A DNA stretch of 64,000 nucleotides from Corythoichthys intestinalis (taxonomy: Eukaryota; Chordata; Actinopteri; Syngnathiformes; Syngnathidae), in contig NC_080416.1 in assembly GCF_030265065.1 (NCBI RefSeq), positions 20,251,501 to 20,315,500 of the forward strand, read 5' to 3'. Both the position numbers and the translations under genes were made by a program. Positions 45,171 to 57,757 of this stretch are shown in pieces. The notes under the pieces are model-generated. The model searched no databases. It was not told where the DNA came from and saw nothing but the letters and a program-made list of their open reading frames with translations. Numbering within the stretch: the first letter of the stretch is position 1; each line of letters opens with the position of its first letter.

Positions 45171-46160
45171 CAAGGGCGTAGGTCTGCATAGGGATGGTAG
45201 GGGCATAACACTACCAACTTTTTAGGATGCTGACATGGTCCCCACCAACTTTTAGGCAACATTTTTTGCGTTATATAATGGCTTCAGTTATATGGGTCGT
45301 TTAGATTGTCCATTGATCTGACCATTATTAAGTGAATTACAGTACTTTCATTATGTTCAGACTTACATTGACCCCTTTTCACTTGCTGAATGTGCCAGTC
45401 CATTTTTTTCGCTCAAACGCACGTTTGACTGGCTGATGACTTGAACACACGCATTCACTGCCCGACAGAAATACAACAACCGCCTCCTCCGCCGCTTCGA
45501 AGGTGAGGGGTATTGGGGGGGGTTCCGCCAGCAGCAGCCACTGTAAGTAATGTAAAAAGACCTCAATGTTGTGGAGGTGGGGAACAAACCAATAATTGTG
45601 CTACTGAAAGTCCAACCTGCATCAGAGTTAGCATAACATTAATCTGTGTGAATTTCTCAAACTCGAGGAGGAAGCTGTGTTGAGAGAAATATCCTCCTGT
45701 ATGTTTTCTACTGTTAACTGTAAGAAATTTAGGGAACTAAGGATTACCCCCTAGTAGATAGTTAATTGATGATCAACGAGTTTGTAATTATTATGCATGT
45801 TAGTATAATTTGTGTTCAAATATTGCAATTTAAATTTCCTAATAAAATACAGACATTTATTCTGGAAGTTTTTTTTTTAAAATGTTTCTTTAGTAGTTTT
45901 TGAAAACAAAGGTTTGAATCAAACGGTGTGTCACCTGAACAAATTCACATGAAAGTTGGTATAAGTTAATACAGATTTATTTTGCACTGCTCATTTAGCC
46001 TATCAATTAATTAGGTTCATATTGGTGAGAAATGTAGCCATGACCTCCGTTCACCTAATCTGATTGGTTTTATAAATGTCCCATCCCCAGCAAAGGGTGT
46101 ACATGCAGGTTATGATGTTATATCGTCCCTACCAATATTGAGACCAAACCCATGCCCTTG
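45171..46160 (+). mobile_element. hAT-like non-autonomous transposon, family 1 copy D
   Basis: It starts CAAGGGCGTAGGTCTGCATA and ends CAAACCCATGCCCTTG, with a perfect 8-bp duplication TTTCTTAC (45163-45170 and 46161-46168). At 990 bp it is the longest uninterrupted copy and best shows the family's full layout. Confidence 0.88.
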
Positions 46161-46168
46161 TTTCTTAC

Positions 46169-47797
46169 ACATAGGTTAAATTGTGTTTGGAAATTGAGAA
46201 TTAATGAGAAGGCAAATATCCATGATCTTTTTTTTTTATTGTTTTTATTTATTTATTTATTTTTGTTGGATTTCATACAAAACGTTAAATTGTATTATTA
46301 TTGCTCAGTGCACTGTTGTTTTTTAATGTGTAAATGACAATTTTGAAATGTAATACGAAAAGTAGCAATGTGATGAAAATTATGTTAAAAGTGTTATTCT
46401 CATGATCTTTTCAATAATGCAAATTTTACATGAAGAAACTTTTGAAAATAATACAAAGAAAATGTTATTTTTAAGAGTCATCACACACTGTTCTTTCAAA
46501 AACGTGCAGAGTTGTTGCCCTAGCAAACAAAGATCTGAGTGCTTCTTCTCGATTAAAATACTGTAGATGCATGTTTTTCAAATGTACACTTTGGTTTCAC
46601 ATATGGCCACACATGCAGATTCCAAAGTGACGCTTGTCCCATGAAAAACATGCACAAGGGCAGATGTAGTTAAGAAAATGAATGGAGTAAATAAATGAGT
46701 TAAATATGAGAATACTTTTATCGTGTTGGGATCAGGATTGTGTAGACAGACAAATCAGAGATCTGAGAGCTCATGAGATGGAATTCTGCAAGATTTCTGC
46801 CAGTCGTGATCTACTAGTTTAAGTCCTCTTTGCCACATCTTTCCAAACCACAAAAAGGCGACATCCCCTCGTTGAAATTAACAGGCTCATACTTTTGCGA
46901 TTTTCACTCACGCACAAGCGTTCATCGAACATGAACGTGCATAGAATTTATAAGGACAAAGACCTAAGCGCAATGATGACTTCAGATGACTTCTACCATA
47001 TGTAGAAGTTGTTGCGTTCATATTGAAATTAGATTACTACAGTTTCCACCGCTACAGTACATTGATAGAGCTCTAATTTTGCAGAAGCTGAAAATCACTT
47101 TACAGCTTTCAGCATTTTCTGATTTAGTTTATCACGTTTGATCTCTAAGGAAGCATACTTGAGTTGTAACTAAATTTGCATTATTTGTTTAGCTAAGATT
47201 TGATTTGATAAGATGAAATCCACTTTAAATGATCTAAAAATAAATCGGAATAATGAATTACTCCTTTTGCTTTATCGGTATGTTATAATGGGCAACAGAT
47301 GTCTATAATCACTGACATTAGTCAGAAATGTTAAGCATCAAAGAATATTTTATATTACATTCATTAGCGAACGTTTAAGATCGAAATTAGAATGTTCTTG
47401 CGTACAATCCCTGCCTCGTTTCTTTAATTGGGTCAACACGCTCGCAGTGCTGTTCTCATATTATCCAGTTGTTATGCACCAATCACTTTGCTTGGCTAAA
47501 ATGAACATAATAACTATGGCATGTTTTGTAATTGTATGCAAGTCAATTAATTAAAAAAAAAAAAAATAGCAGAACTAAAAAAAAAAAAGACTTAAATAAC
47601 AAGAGTGCTCACCCCTTATTAGAGGGATATACAGTAGCTGTGTTTAAAAAATGACAAATTGCATTAAGAGTAATATTGAATGGGAGTTTTATTTTAGATG
47701 TTTAGTAGTCTTTTCCTGCCCTTTTTCCGGCTCCAACTGGTATAAAACAGCCCTCCCAAACAGTGGAATTACAGCCCACAACTATAAACTTCAACGA
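46169..47797. other. AT-rich intergenic DNA, nothing recognised
   Basis: No exon, RNA gene or repeat ends are visible; A-rich runs lie at 47551-47590. Confidence 0.45.
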
Positions 47798-47799
47798 TA

Positions 47800-48785
47800 C
47801 AGTGGTATGAAAAAGTATCTGAACCTTTTGGAATTTTTCACATTTCTGCATAAAATCACCATCAAATGTGATCTGATCTTTGTCAAAATCACACAGATGT
47901 AAAAACATTGTCTGCTTTAACCAAAACCACCCAAAAATTTATAGGTTTTCGTATTTTAATGAGGATAGCATGCAAACGATGACAGAAGGGGGGAAATAGG
48001 TAAGTGAACCCTCTGCCAAAGCAGACTTAAAGAGCAATTGAAACCAATTTTTACCAAACTATCTAAGTCAGGTGTGTGCCCAACCACTGATGAGCGGTTT
48101 AAAGCCCTGCCCACTATAAAACACACAGCTGGTAAGAATTGTCTAGTTGCGAAGCATTGTCTGATGTGCATCATGGCTTGGTCAAAAGAGCTGTCTGAAG
48201 ACCTGCGATCAAGGATTGTTGATTTGTATAAAGCTGGGAAAGGATACAAAACAGTGTCTAAAAGTCTAGATGTTCATCAATCGACAGTCAGAGTTGTCTA
48301 CAAATGCAGAGTTTGGCACTGTTGCTTTTCTCCCAAGGAGTAGCCGTACACCAAAGATGACGCCAAGAGTTCAGCGCAGAATACTCAGAGAGGTAAAAAA
48401 AAAAACCTTGAGTGTCTACTAAAGACTTACAGAAATCATTGGCACAGTCCAATATCTCTGTGCACACATCAACTATATGTAATATTATGGCCAAGAATGG
48501 TGTTCATGGAAGGAAAATATTATATATACACACACACATATATATACAGTATATATACACAAAATATTAAATGTGATAGTTCACTTATTTTTCCCACTTC
48601 TGTCAGTGTTTGCATACTATCCTCATTTAAATATGAAAACCTATAAATGTTTGGGTAGTTTTAGTTAAAGCAGACACTGTTTTTTCACCTGTGTGATTTT
48701 GACAAAGATCAGATCACATTTGATGGTAATTTTATGCAGAAATGTGAGAAATTCCAAAAGGTTCAGATACTTTTATATACCACTG
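47800..48785 (+). mobile_element. Tc1/mariner transposon, family T5, internally deleted
   Basis: It starts CAGTGGTATGAAAAAGTATC and ends ATACTTTTATATACCACTG, with TA on both sides (47798-47799, 48786-48787). The inverted arms are about 210 bp (47800-48010 and 48575-48785). The interior holds the first part of a transposase, MAWSKELSEDLRSRIVDLYK from 48173, with a frameshift after residue about 45, and then loses everything after the second helix-turn-helix (GVHGRK near 48500). No catalytic domain remains. Confidence 0.88.
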
Positions 48786-48787
48786 TA

Positions 48788-49190
48788 TCAGACCATAGCA
48801 CATTTTACCTTGTGTTTAGAATTTTGGGGGGTCAGTTTACCTAAAAATAATAACACTTTTAGCAATTTAAAAATGCTTTTCTTCAAAATCCTACTGACTG
48901 ATTTTACAACTTTATTTTCAATTGAACGCACTAGCTGTGACAGAGCACAGTTTCTTAAGAAAGCACTAGCTGTGACAGAGCACAATTTCTTAAGTTTATG
49001 AACTCACCATACCTCGCTGTACTGATACTTTTTGGTATCAGTCGTGAAAAAGTGGTATGTAATTGCGATGTAAATGCAAACTGGGATCAGAGTAGCATCC
49101 CAATGTCCAAACTGGATCCATAAAGGAATGATGTGTTTGTCTGGATTTCTCCGTGACTCAGCCCAGCTAGCTAGGACTCATGGGATATTT
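48788..49190. other. intergenic DNA with a short direct repeat
   Basis: A 32-bp unit containing GCACTAGCTGTGACAGAGCA occurs twice in direct orientation (48927 and 48963). No gene. Confidence 0.5.
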
Positions 49191-49197
49191 GTGTGAT

Positions 49198-49623
49198 TCA
49201 TAATTTTGCTGTGTAGTTGATAGGAGTGTACAGGAAGTTAGATTCCAGGGGCTGATATGAGCCTCTTGAGATGGTACAATGCCCGTGCAAGTGTGACACT
49301 GAGATGTCAGTCATGGGTGCAGAAGGGCAGCAGTCATGGGCCAGTTTGCTGGACATGGTGTGAGACAGAAAGTCCTCCCTTCTCATCCGGCTGCCCCGTG
49401 CAAAGATAAATAGAGAGGCTAAAAGGCGGCGAGGAGGCGTAGAAAGACGCTTTTGTGGCTTCTGAGTGGGGTCTCTTTCATAGCCGTTCCCACAGCATTG
49501 AGCATGATGACATTCACAATGTTTCACACAGACACACACACTTACTGATGGGACTGTGGTGACTTTCGCTGGTGCCGGGCCCCAGACGCGATGGCGAGGG
49601 CCCGAGGAGCCACAGGCAGCCAT
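49198..49623 (-). other. GC-richer open frame, possible first exon or conserved non-coding element
   Basis: A 141-residue - strand frame begins at 49623 in a good start context (CACAATGGCTGCC). A splice-donor-like TCAGTAAGT follows 26 codons later at about 49545. The sequence is less AT-rich than its surroundings and lacks repeat signatures, so it may be an exon or an enhancer. I recognise no protein family, and no downstream exon is apparent. Confidence 0.25.
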
Positions 49624-49639
49624 TGTGCTGTCGCCGCGG

Positions 49640-50120
49640 AAACCAGTCTCTTTATGTCAGACATGTTTTTCTGTTTGTTTTCTTTTTTATGGCTTTAATG
49701 TGGGCAAAGGAGAATGTTTCCCCTCACCCTCCTTGACTGATCTGCGTTATCCCCCCAACCCAATAGCCATCTTTCTCCCCCTGCTTTCACCAATCCATCC
49801 ACATTTGTTTCCACCCCCCCCTCAATTCCTTGTCTCATTCGTGTTGTCTTTCTTTGTTTTCACTGGGGGAAAAAAACATTCACTCAGACAGTTTGTCATA
49901 CATTTGTGGCCTGCCTCTCACTCTGATCTTTATCTTAACACTCTAACCCCCAAAGTCGAACACAGTCCAAGCTTGATCCTGTTTCACTTCCATATTCCAA
50001 ACTACTTTTCCCATAGGGAATTATGTAGAATGGATTCATTTATTCCAGGCTCCAACCATCTCCAATATAAAACCTTTAAGAAATCTGCATGTAATCTTAT
50101 CAACAAGTTTCCGAGGTACT
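49640..50120. other. intergenic DNA, C/T-rich part
   Basis: Polypyrimidine-rich + strand at 49720-49830. The long + strand frame has no family resemblance. Confidence 0.4.
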
Positions 50121-50126
50121 GATGCT

Positions 50127-50200
50127 TTACTTCCGCATTTCTGCTCGCGACTTCCGTTTTACATTTTCTCCATCCTAAACAACGGTGGCGCTGGAGTGGC
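50127..50200. promoter_or_regulatory. possible promoter with paired ETS-type sites
   Basis: ACTTCCG occurs twice (50130-50136 and 50151-50157), the reverse of the CGGAAGT core bound by ETS factors and common in TATA-less promoters. The + strand then runs to a donor-like GAAGGTATGTTC at about 50299. No ATG-started conserved protein follows. It could be the start of a non-coding transcript. Confidence 0.25.
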
Positions 50201-52543
50201 ATAACTCATCAAAATCCCTCAAAAAAGACAATTTAGAAATACAGCATCTATCTGCCATCATCACGACATGGGAGGACAACATGTTATGGTGTTATGGAAG
50301 GTATGTTCTTCCTATCCCTGCATTTTCATATGTCCGGTGCTCAAAAAATACTAAAGCTAAATTATTGCGCATGAAACGACTTGTTGTCTTTGATTGTAAT
50401 TATGATTATGTTTAATATTATTTACTCAACTGCTGTACTGCCAAGACTGCCACACATGCTATCTGCTTTTAGACCATTTCTAATCAGTACGTGTAGGATG
50501 GCACAATTATATAAACGCATAAATGCAAGTGTTACATGTTTTTTGTTCGTCTGTTTACAGGTGGAAAAGGCTTTTAGGCAAGTAAAGACAATTTGGTGTG
50601 CCTCACAACAGCACTAACTGTACATCGATGGACATCTATCAAGACTACGTACGTTCTAATTTTATGATGGAAGGCTCGACTTGTGCCCCACCTTCTTTAA
50701 TATGTTTCTGATAATTTTATCGATTGTGATTTATTGACCTGTTTTGCACATGCACCAATCGTTTTACATAAAACAAGAAATGGAATCATGTTTTCCTAAT
50801 GTTTTATTGTGATCAATATCTGCAATAAAAAAGAATGACATACTATTTTTGTCTATATGTACATACCTTGTAGTATTTCCTTGTAACAACAAAATCCGTG
50901 TCAGCCCTTCTGCATTCGGTAACTGTAATATTATTTGTAATTTTACCTCATTTTGATCACTCAAGCGGCTGGCGTATCAATCTACACCTCACATTAACAC
51001 GGGCTGCACAGGTTGTTATAATTATGTCTTCGAATGATCAATGAAGCGATAAGAACAAACATACAATCTTTCAGCTAGATCCTTAGGTTTAAAGCACATC
51101 CTTAATTTATTCTTCTGTAGCTGGTTGCGATTTAAGGCGTATGGCGAAGTAGATCCACACTGGCGCATTGTAGCTATTAGCTGGTCGCTGATCAAAACAT
51201 TCCACTCCCAACCATATAAATAGGCGCTTCCAGGAGTTCAGGGACAGCACAGAAAGTCTCAGAGTCTCATCTACGTCGTGCTGAATCCATTTTTGGAGAT
51301 TCTGTGGGTTCCTCTGGTTTGATTTTGCAGTTTTAACTTTGTCAAGACACACTTCAACCAAACTTCATGTTATTCTGTCTAAACCGGACGTTCGGAGCAG
51401 AAATGATCAAAGATGGTACTTGTCTATAGAATAAAATAAATACAAAAAATGGCCTCACATTTTCAAGACAGTAGAAATGTCTTGCTTGCATCCAAATTTT
51501 ATGCCTGCATGTTAACTATGATAGCCTTATGTTTAGCATAATAACATTAGTACAGTGTTACCTTGACTTACGAGTAAATTCTTTCCATGGCTAAGCTCAT
51601 AACTCAATTTGTTTGTACTCTACCAGTCGACAAACAGCTGAAAGTCCATCTTCATCGATGTGCCTGGAGCTTAAAGAAATGTTTTCTTGCAAAACAAAGC
51701 AAAATATTGAATAAGCAGCGCCTTGTAACTTTGATCTTTTTGCCAAATTTGATTTAAACTTCAAAGTTTAGGTTCCCGTTTCATGCACGTTTGCTTACTG
51801 CCTCCTAAAAAAAAGTTCTCTTTCCCACGCCGCTCCCACATTAAGCTGATTACTATCATAAAATCACAGGGACATGCTGGATAACATATAAAAGAATCTG
51901 TTTATGATTCTATTCCCTAAGTGAGGGAGATGCCAAAATCTTTTCCAGTGAATGAAATTGGGAAAAGCAGACAGCTTCTATTTTTAAATGCGTGAAGAAT
52001 GCCGCTTAGTGCCATGTCCCAAAGGCACTGCGGCCCGTAATCACTTCATTGTGACTTGCACATCACATACAAGAATTAATCTTTTATGGGCCACACAGAA
52101 CAAAGAAAAAGTGATAAATGAAAACAACTGTGCTTAAGTGAATGACTACGTTCTTTTTTAACCCGGATAATCTCAAATACCCGGAAATGTGACTTGTGGA
52201 TTTCCTTTTTTTTCCCATGGTGCACTGACTGAAGTCCAGAGTAATTCTCAGGAATGTTTTCAAAATATACACGTGCCCACAGCCTTGTTAGATGCCACAG
52301 AGAGGGTCATGCATCTTTGTTTTACACTGCCCCTTACACCCTGGGTTGCAGCTCTCTGACAGCCTCTTAGTATCTCAAATCCCTCTTATAATGGAACACC
52401 TCCGATTATCAGGGAGGCATCCATCCACACGTCACCCGGGTGGCATCTCAGAGGAGCAGCCAAAGCTCAGAAAAAAACTTGTCCGAATAACCTGCCATCG
52501 CTAAACAGCACTTATACTGCGACACTGTTAGCGTTCCCAAAAA
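50201..52543. other. intergenic DNA, little recognised
   Basis: Only a degraded relative of the MITE at 42108 (about 51552-51620) is visible. No supported frame. Confidence 0.4.
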
Positions 52544-52663
52544 AGATTATGCCGTATTTTTCGGACTATATGTTGCACCTGAGTATAAGTCGCACCAGGC
52601 AAAAAAATGCGCAATGAAAAGGAAAAAAACATATACAAGCCGCACTGGATTATAAGTCGCATT

Positions 52664-52685
52664 GGGGGGGGGGGGGGGGGGGGGG
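52664..52685. repeat. 22-base poly-G run
   Basis: An uninterrupted G homopolymer inside a transposon. Confidence 0.95.
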
Positions 52686-52810
52686 TTATTTGATAGACTC
52701 CAGCATCAAGAACAGACATGTCATCTTGAAAGGCAATTTAAAATACAATAGAGAACAACAGGCTGAATAGGTGTACGGTTTACTAACATTACATGACGCT
52801 AGAAGTTAGA

Positions 52811-53711
52811 TAGGGTCAAAAAAATCCAGCCCGACCCGACCAGCCCGCGGGTATTAAAGGCCGATGCGGCCCGAGCCCGATCAATTAACTTGATTTGTTT
52901 GCCCGAGCCCGAAAAAACCCCGAAATTTTATGTTTTATTTGTGGGGACTCAGGAGAATGAGGAAATGCGGGGATGCGATGCGTGGTTGCGTTTTGTGTGA
53001 TGACGTTTGTGAAGATACCGGTGCATATATGCATAATCATAACAAATTAAAGCCTGTCTTTTTTAACGAATTCTCCCAGTTAAACAAGACTGTAAGATGG
53101 ATATTCAATAAACATTTATACCTTTTATATTTGCGTGTCTGTTCTAACAGGTGGATAGTGGATTTGACATTTATTTTGATCTCCTCGAGTTGGCAGAAAA
53201 AAACCGCAAGTTTTCTCAATGTTTCAATAGTCTACAAATTTTTATGATGATTATAAATGCATTTACACAATGAAATAACGCTGGAAAAGTGTGTTAGATA
53301 TATTTCTGGTATTAGACCAATGCGCCACATTCGTTTACATTCAGCGAAGCCGACACAGGTTTTCTGTATAGCATCTTTGACAATCAATTTGAATCCTTTC
53401 CATATCCCACTCCTACCGCAGTTTTTTGCTTTTCAATTTTCCTGTCTTTAGTTTGTTTTTCATTCCTATAGCTGCTCCATATCGAAAAGGAAATACCAGG
53501 ATGCTCACAGAAGGCGCCAAGGCGCGGAAGGGGAAGATTGAAAAGAGAGCCACTGCGTTCACGTGCGCAGGCATGCACAGCGCCTTCTCTGTTTTATCCA
53601 AATTATTTATTTTATTTAACATCCATACATCGTTTTAGTATGAATATATGAATATATATATATATATATATTTTTTAAAGTTAGGGAGAGAGAAGTCGGC
53701 CCGACCCGACC
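52811..53711. mobile_element. nested inverted-repeat element with CCCGACCCGACC ends
   Basis: The left boundary has AGCCCGACCCGACCAGCCCG and the right boundary GTCGGCCCGACCCGACC, sitting between two parts of the surrounding element. The ends are only partly inverted relative to each other, so exact limits are uncertain. Confidence 0.45.
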
Positions 53712-53803
53712 GTAAATAATCACACATAAGTCGTTCCAGAGTATAAGACGCACCCTCTGCCAAACTATGAAAACAACTCCGACTTATAGTCCGAAAAATA
53801 CGG

Positions 53804-54298
53804 TAATGAAAGTTCAGGGAGACTGATGCTGATCATCCATATCACTTATATTTTGCTCTTAATGATTAATCTAGTTGAAATAAAGATAAACTTACAGTTT
53901 CTTTAGAAGTTAGACAACATGCAGTAAGCTCTGCATGCATTACAGCGTATTGGTGGGTATTCAAAAACGTTTATGTTAAAAACTAAACAAATGCCACACT
54001 TTCAGGGAGATGCTGATTTTTAAATAGGCAGGACTTGTCAAGTATATTATTACCATCGTTGTGAAGTCTCACCTCATGTCATTTTGTGATAGTGGCTCAT
54101 TTGTGGTCTGATGTTATACTAATGTGGTTCTTCGTACCAACAGTTCCAACATACTGGTCAATAAATATGATTCTGTACTAAGTCAAAGTGGAATCTCTCA
54201 TGTGATTTTATCAAGCATGTGCCAGGTCCTCAAATTGTCAATTTTTAATTGAATGTTCCACATTTCTACTGAAATTGTAAATTTCAAGTCAACATTTA
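53804..54298. other. intergenic DNA, nothing recognised
   Basis: AT-rich; no coding support. Confidence 0.4.
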
Positions 54299-55262
54299 GT
54301 AGTGGTTCTTAACATTGCAAAAGGTACTGAACGCCATGAGTTTCACATGCGCATTAACCGAATTCTTTGGAATTAGAAAAAAAAAAATTTTCCCTCCAAA
54401 TTCCAAATCAGTATATCTAAGCTAGAAAGCTAAAACCTTAGTGGATTTCCATTCAAATTTATTTTCATGTAGACAGCATGTTTTTAAGCAGGCCAAAATG
54501 TATGTTTTTTTATCTCTATGCCTGCAGCATCATCACACCACTAAACCAAGACTGGTCCAATGTGTATATCTTAGAATTTTTCATTCAAATTTGTAGGAAT
54601 ATATCATATTGTTCAATATTAAACCTGTTTGGTTGCATGTTTACATCTCAAATGATATCAAATTTAATGGAAAAATCTTGCACAAACTGATTGCCAAATT
54701 TGTACACAGTCATTCCGCTGGAAAAAAAAACAAAAAACATGAATCTTCTCACAAATCCAATAAACTGTGAATTTACAACAAATAATTTTGCCTTTTGATT
54801 TGCTTTTCACATTGGAAAATGAAATTAAACTCAATTAATTTCTCACTGTTTCTATTTTTGTTTTCATGTCGACATTGTCATTCTATCGCATCCTTGCCTC
54901 ACATACTATTTTCATGGCGTAAAATGTGACGTAAATGTTTTTTTATTTATTTTTATTTTTTTTATGTCAACGCAGTGCACGTTACTCTAGGTCTGTTGTA
55001 TTTACTCATACCAAGTGAGTCAACCTTCCACTGAGCAAACAAGCTTTTCCTCCCATCAGATAGAGGACTGGCAGTTAAAGAACTCGAATAAAGCCTGTAT
55101 ATTGTGAACTAACCAGTCCAAAACCTGGTGTAAAATGCCACTTTGCCTGGATTTAGTCAACGTCCAAAAATAGGGCCCTGCGTGTCTCACCTTCACCGAA
55201 CCCCTTAGACTGACTCACCGAAGCCCTGGAGTTTGATCGAGCCCAGATTAAGAACCACTGGA
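54299..55262. mobile_element. hAT-like MITE with AGTGGTTCTTAA / TTAAGAACCACTG ends
   Basis: TAGTGGTTCTTAACATTGC at the left and GATTAAGAACCACTG at the right form terminal inverted repeats. CACCGAACCCCTTAGACTGA near the right end reads as the reverse of the left interior of the relative at 43911. No frame. Confidence 0.6.
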
Positions 55263-57120
55263 CTAGAGAGAGGCAGATTATCACGATGCAAAACAGAAGA
55301 ATCTTGCTGAAAGGAAACGCGTGTGCCTTGAAACCAGTGCTACACAATCTTCCTCACAAGTACCACAAACACACATTCAGACATGAGCTATGTTTGAGGT
55401 CAATGTCTGAGGGCGCTTGGCTAACTGCATATAGCACAAGCAGGCTTTGATCGTCGCAATACGCCTGTGGCAAAGACATCAGTTTTTTGGGCCCTTCGCT
55501 ACCGGAAGTTTGTGGTGTGGGAAGGCTCCGTGGTGCTAAATATACAATAATAAAAAGGCTGGCAGATTTATTTCAGTTGCGAATTCTTTTCGTCCTATCC
55601 AGCAAGAGAAGAAAGGAGCGTGAGATGTGTCGGGCTGTTGCTCTCTCAACGTGAAATGATAATTACAGAGAGAAAAAGAGAGGAGAGTGGTGTCTCCCAA
55701 ATAAAGAGGGGCGCCTGCTGTATTAGACTTCCAGTGATTGCACATGAGAGATAAAAGGACAATACACACCACATGTTTCTCAAAGGCCAAAAATCACAAA
55801 TAAACTGAAGAAATGCAGCCACAAAGGCGAATGTTCCACTTTTTTGTGTGCTTATGCACCAATCCACCGCACTTCGCTTTGGGCTTTTTGATCCCTGGTT
55901 GAGGGTCCTCTCTGCGGAACCTTGCTCAGAATTCCAAAGATTCTGGGATAATTCAAATGTTTCACGGCACATACTTGCTACCCACCCCCCGGGAGACGGC
56001 GCTAGGAATGGAAAATGCCACCGCGGTCCCTCCATTGTCCCAAGTCTTTAATCAGGCTCCCAATGTGGCTCGCGCTGCCACCGTGGTGTGTTGTCTCAGC
56101 CTGGGAAAATGCAGGCCTGAGTGCTCGTCAGACCACAAAGAGCGAGAGGGGTGCTGCTGCAGGCCCTCAGCGCCAGACTGTGGCTGCCAGTACGGCTGAC
56201 ACACAATGAGTGTGGATAAAAAGCGTACATGAAGGCAGTTTGCTTTTAAGACATCACAGGCCACACTCTATCGGGAATCACATATACTTTTTTTTCTCCT
56301 TGAGGGGTTGCTTGGTGTAGCTGTGCAACATGTAAACATATGATGATTTAGAGAAGCATTTGAAAGTGTGTTTTTTATTTGTTTGTTTCTTCTTTCTTAG
56401 TCTCTTTTTCTTTTTAAAGTCGGCACAGTACCGTATACATTTATACAATCGCAATACATGAGTGGAAGGGAGGGATGCAAACTTCTCTTGTGAGTCTTCA
56501 GTGGAAAACGTATGGGAAACCCTTAATTAGGGAAGGATTTGTATTGGTTTTAAATTTAGTGGTAATATTTATAATCATATTTTTATGGGCTGTCAAGCCT
56601 GTCATAAAAAGAGAGGACTTTTACAGTACAGCTTCAGTGTGGTTTTTCCCAAGTCAAGACATAGGAAAATATGAAGTCAGGAACTGTGGGATGAGTTGTG
56701 TAGATGTGGTGAATAAATGAGTAATTTAATTATCTATTTTATTTTATTGGGAAGATTATTTGCCCTTAATTGGAAGAGGTTAGGTTTTATAGGTACTGCG
56801 TTTTCTTTGGCTTTTTAATAAAACCGCTTCAATAAGGTTGATTAATGTGAAAGCCTTTACACGAAAGCCACAGGTATTTCAAGTTTAAAATCATTTTCAT
56901 TTGGTGTCTGTCACTAGGTTATCTTTTGCTGACAGCCCCTCCCTGTTCAAATGATTGGGGATCATGTTGCCGTGTAGTCTACAGCAATTTAATCGTTTAA
57001 AGTATACATTTATGAACCTTTGCTTCCAATTATTTCTTTAATTCTCTTTCTTTTTAAAATGCAAATTACATTTTTCATTAGGTATTGTTTTTCCTTCTTT
57101 GACGGTCCAGTCATAGACGT
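55263..57120. other. intergenic DNA upstream of zbtb8b
   Basis: 55960-56200 is GC-richer and repeat-free and could be regulatory. Frames here are unsupported. Confidence 0.35.
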
Positions 57121-57301
57121 ATTCGGGGTTGTAGCCGCGCCTTCTCATTTCCGATTGGCTAATCTTAAAAGTCAATCATAAAATACAGGAAGCCTTCGTC
57201 TCTTTACTCCCAACCGGAAAACAAGCCCAGCAAGAACCAATTCTTTTTAGTAGTTTAATGTAGCGTGGTGCATCAACGAGTCTTTTACAGGGTATCGTTG
57301 G
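57121..57301 (+). promoter_or_regulatory. zbtb8b: zbtb8b promoter and 5' UTR exon
   Basis: An inverted CCAAT box (CCGATTGGCTA, 57150-57160) lies in a locally GC-richer stretch. Downstream, ACAGGGTATCGTTGG is followed by the donor GTAAGTG at 57302, which suits the end of a non-coding first exon; the coding exon acceptor is at 57740. The transcription start is probably near 57200-57250. Confidence 0.55.
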
Positions 57302-57757
57302 GTAAGTGTTTGGGAAAAATGTTTTTGTGTCCTACACGCGCTTTTAAAAGTGTACTTATGACTATCCGAGTGTGGTCTTTTAACTCTAGCTAGTTAGCAT
57401 TAGCAACGTGAGCTAGCCCGAACAAAGATCAAATAAAGCAAACATATTTAAACCCGTGATATCGGGATACTAGAAATTAAGACGTTAAAGAGTTGTACAT
57501 ATGTGGCTACAGCGGCTGCTAACACCTTGCATGACTTTATATTTAGGTGACAGCGTTATTAATTAAAAGTTAAATACAGTCACACTCTGGAGCTGTTTAA
57601 CACACTACATGCGGACTCGCACAAAGCGATTAAGGTAAAATATTCTGACAATATTGGTTTTGTATTAGTTGACTCATGCATTTCCGTTTTTCCTCCCTAA
57701 ATGCTATTCATTCTTTGTCCTTTCCTCTCTCATGTCACAGCCCACTGAATAAAAGTC

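Larger units (their letters stand above)
52552..53803. mobile_element. inverted-repeat transposon with CCGTATTTTTCGGACTATA ends
   Basis: CCGTATTTTTCGGACTATAT at the left is matched by TATAGTCCGAAAAATACGG at the right, and subterminal TATAAGTCGCAC words repeat near both ends. It contains a 22-base G run (52664-52685) and a second element at about 52811-53711. No transposase. Confidence 0.75.

Noticed and set aside
50185-50415. 76-residue + strand frame after the ETS-type sites
   Set aside because: It begins at GTG, not ATG, and matches nothing I know; I list the area only as a possible promoter.
55646-56264. Several overlapping frames of 60-130 residues
   Set aside because: No family resemblance and no consistent exon structure; composition alone explains them.
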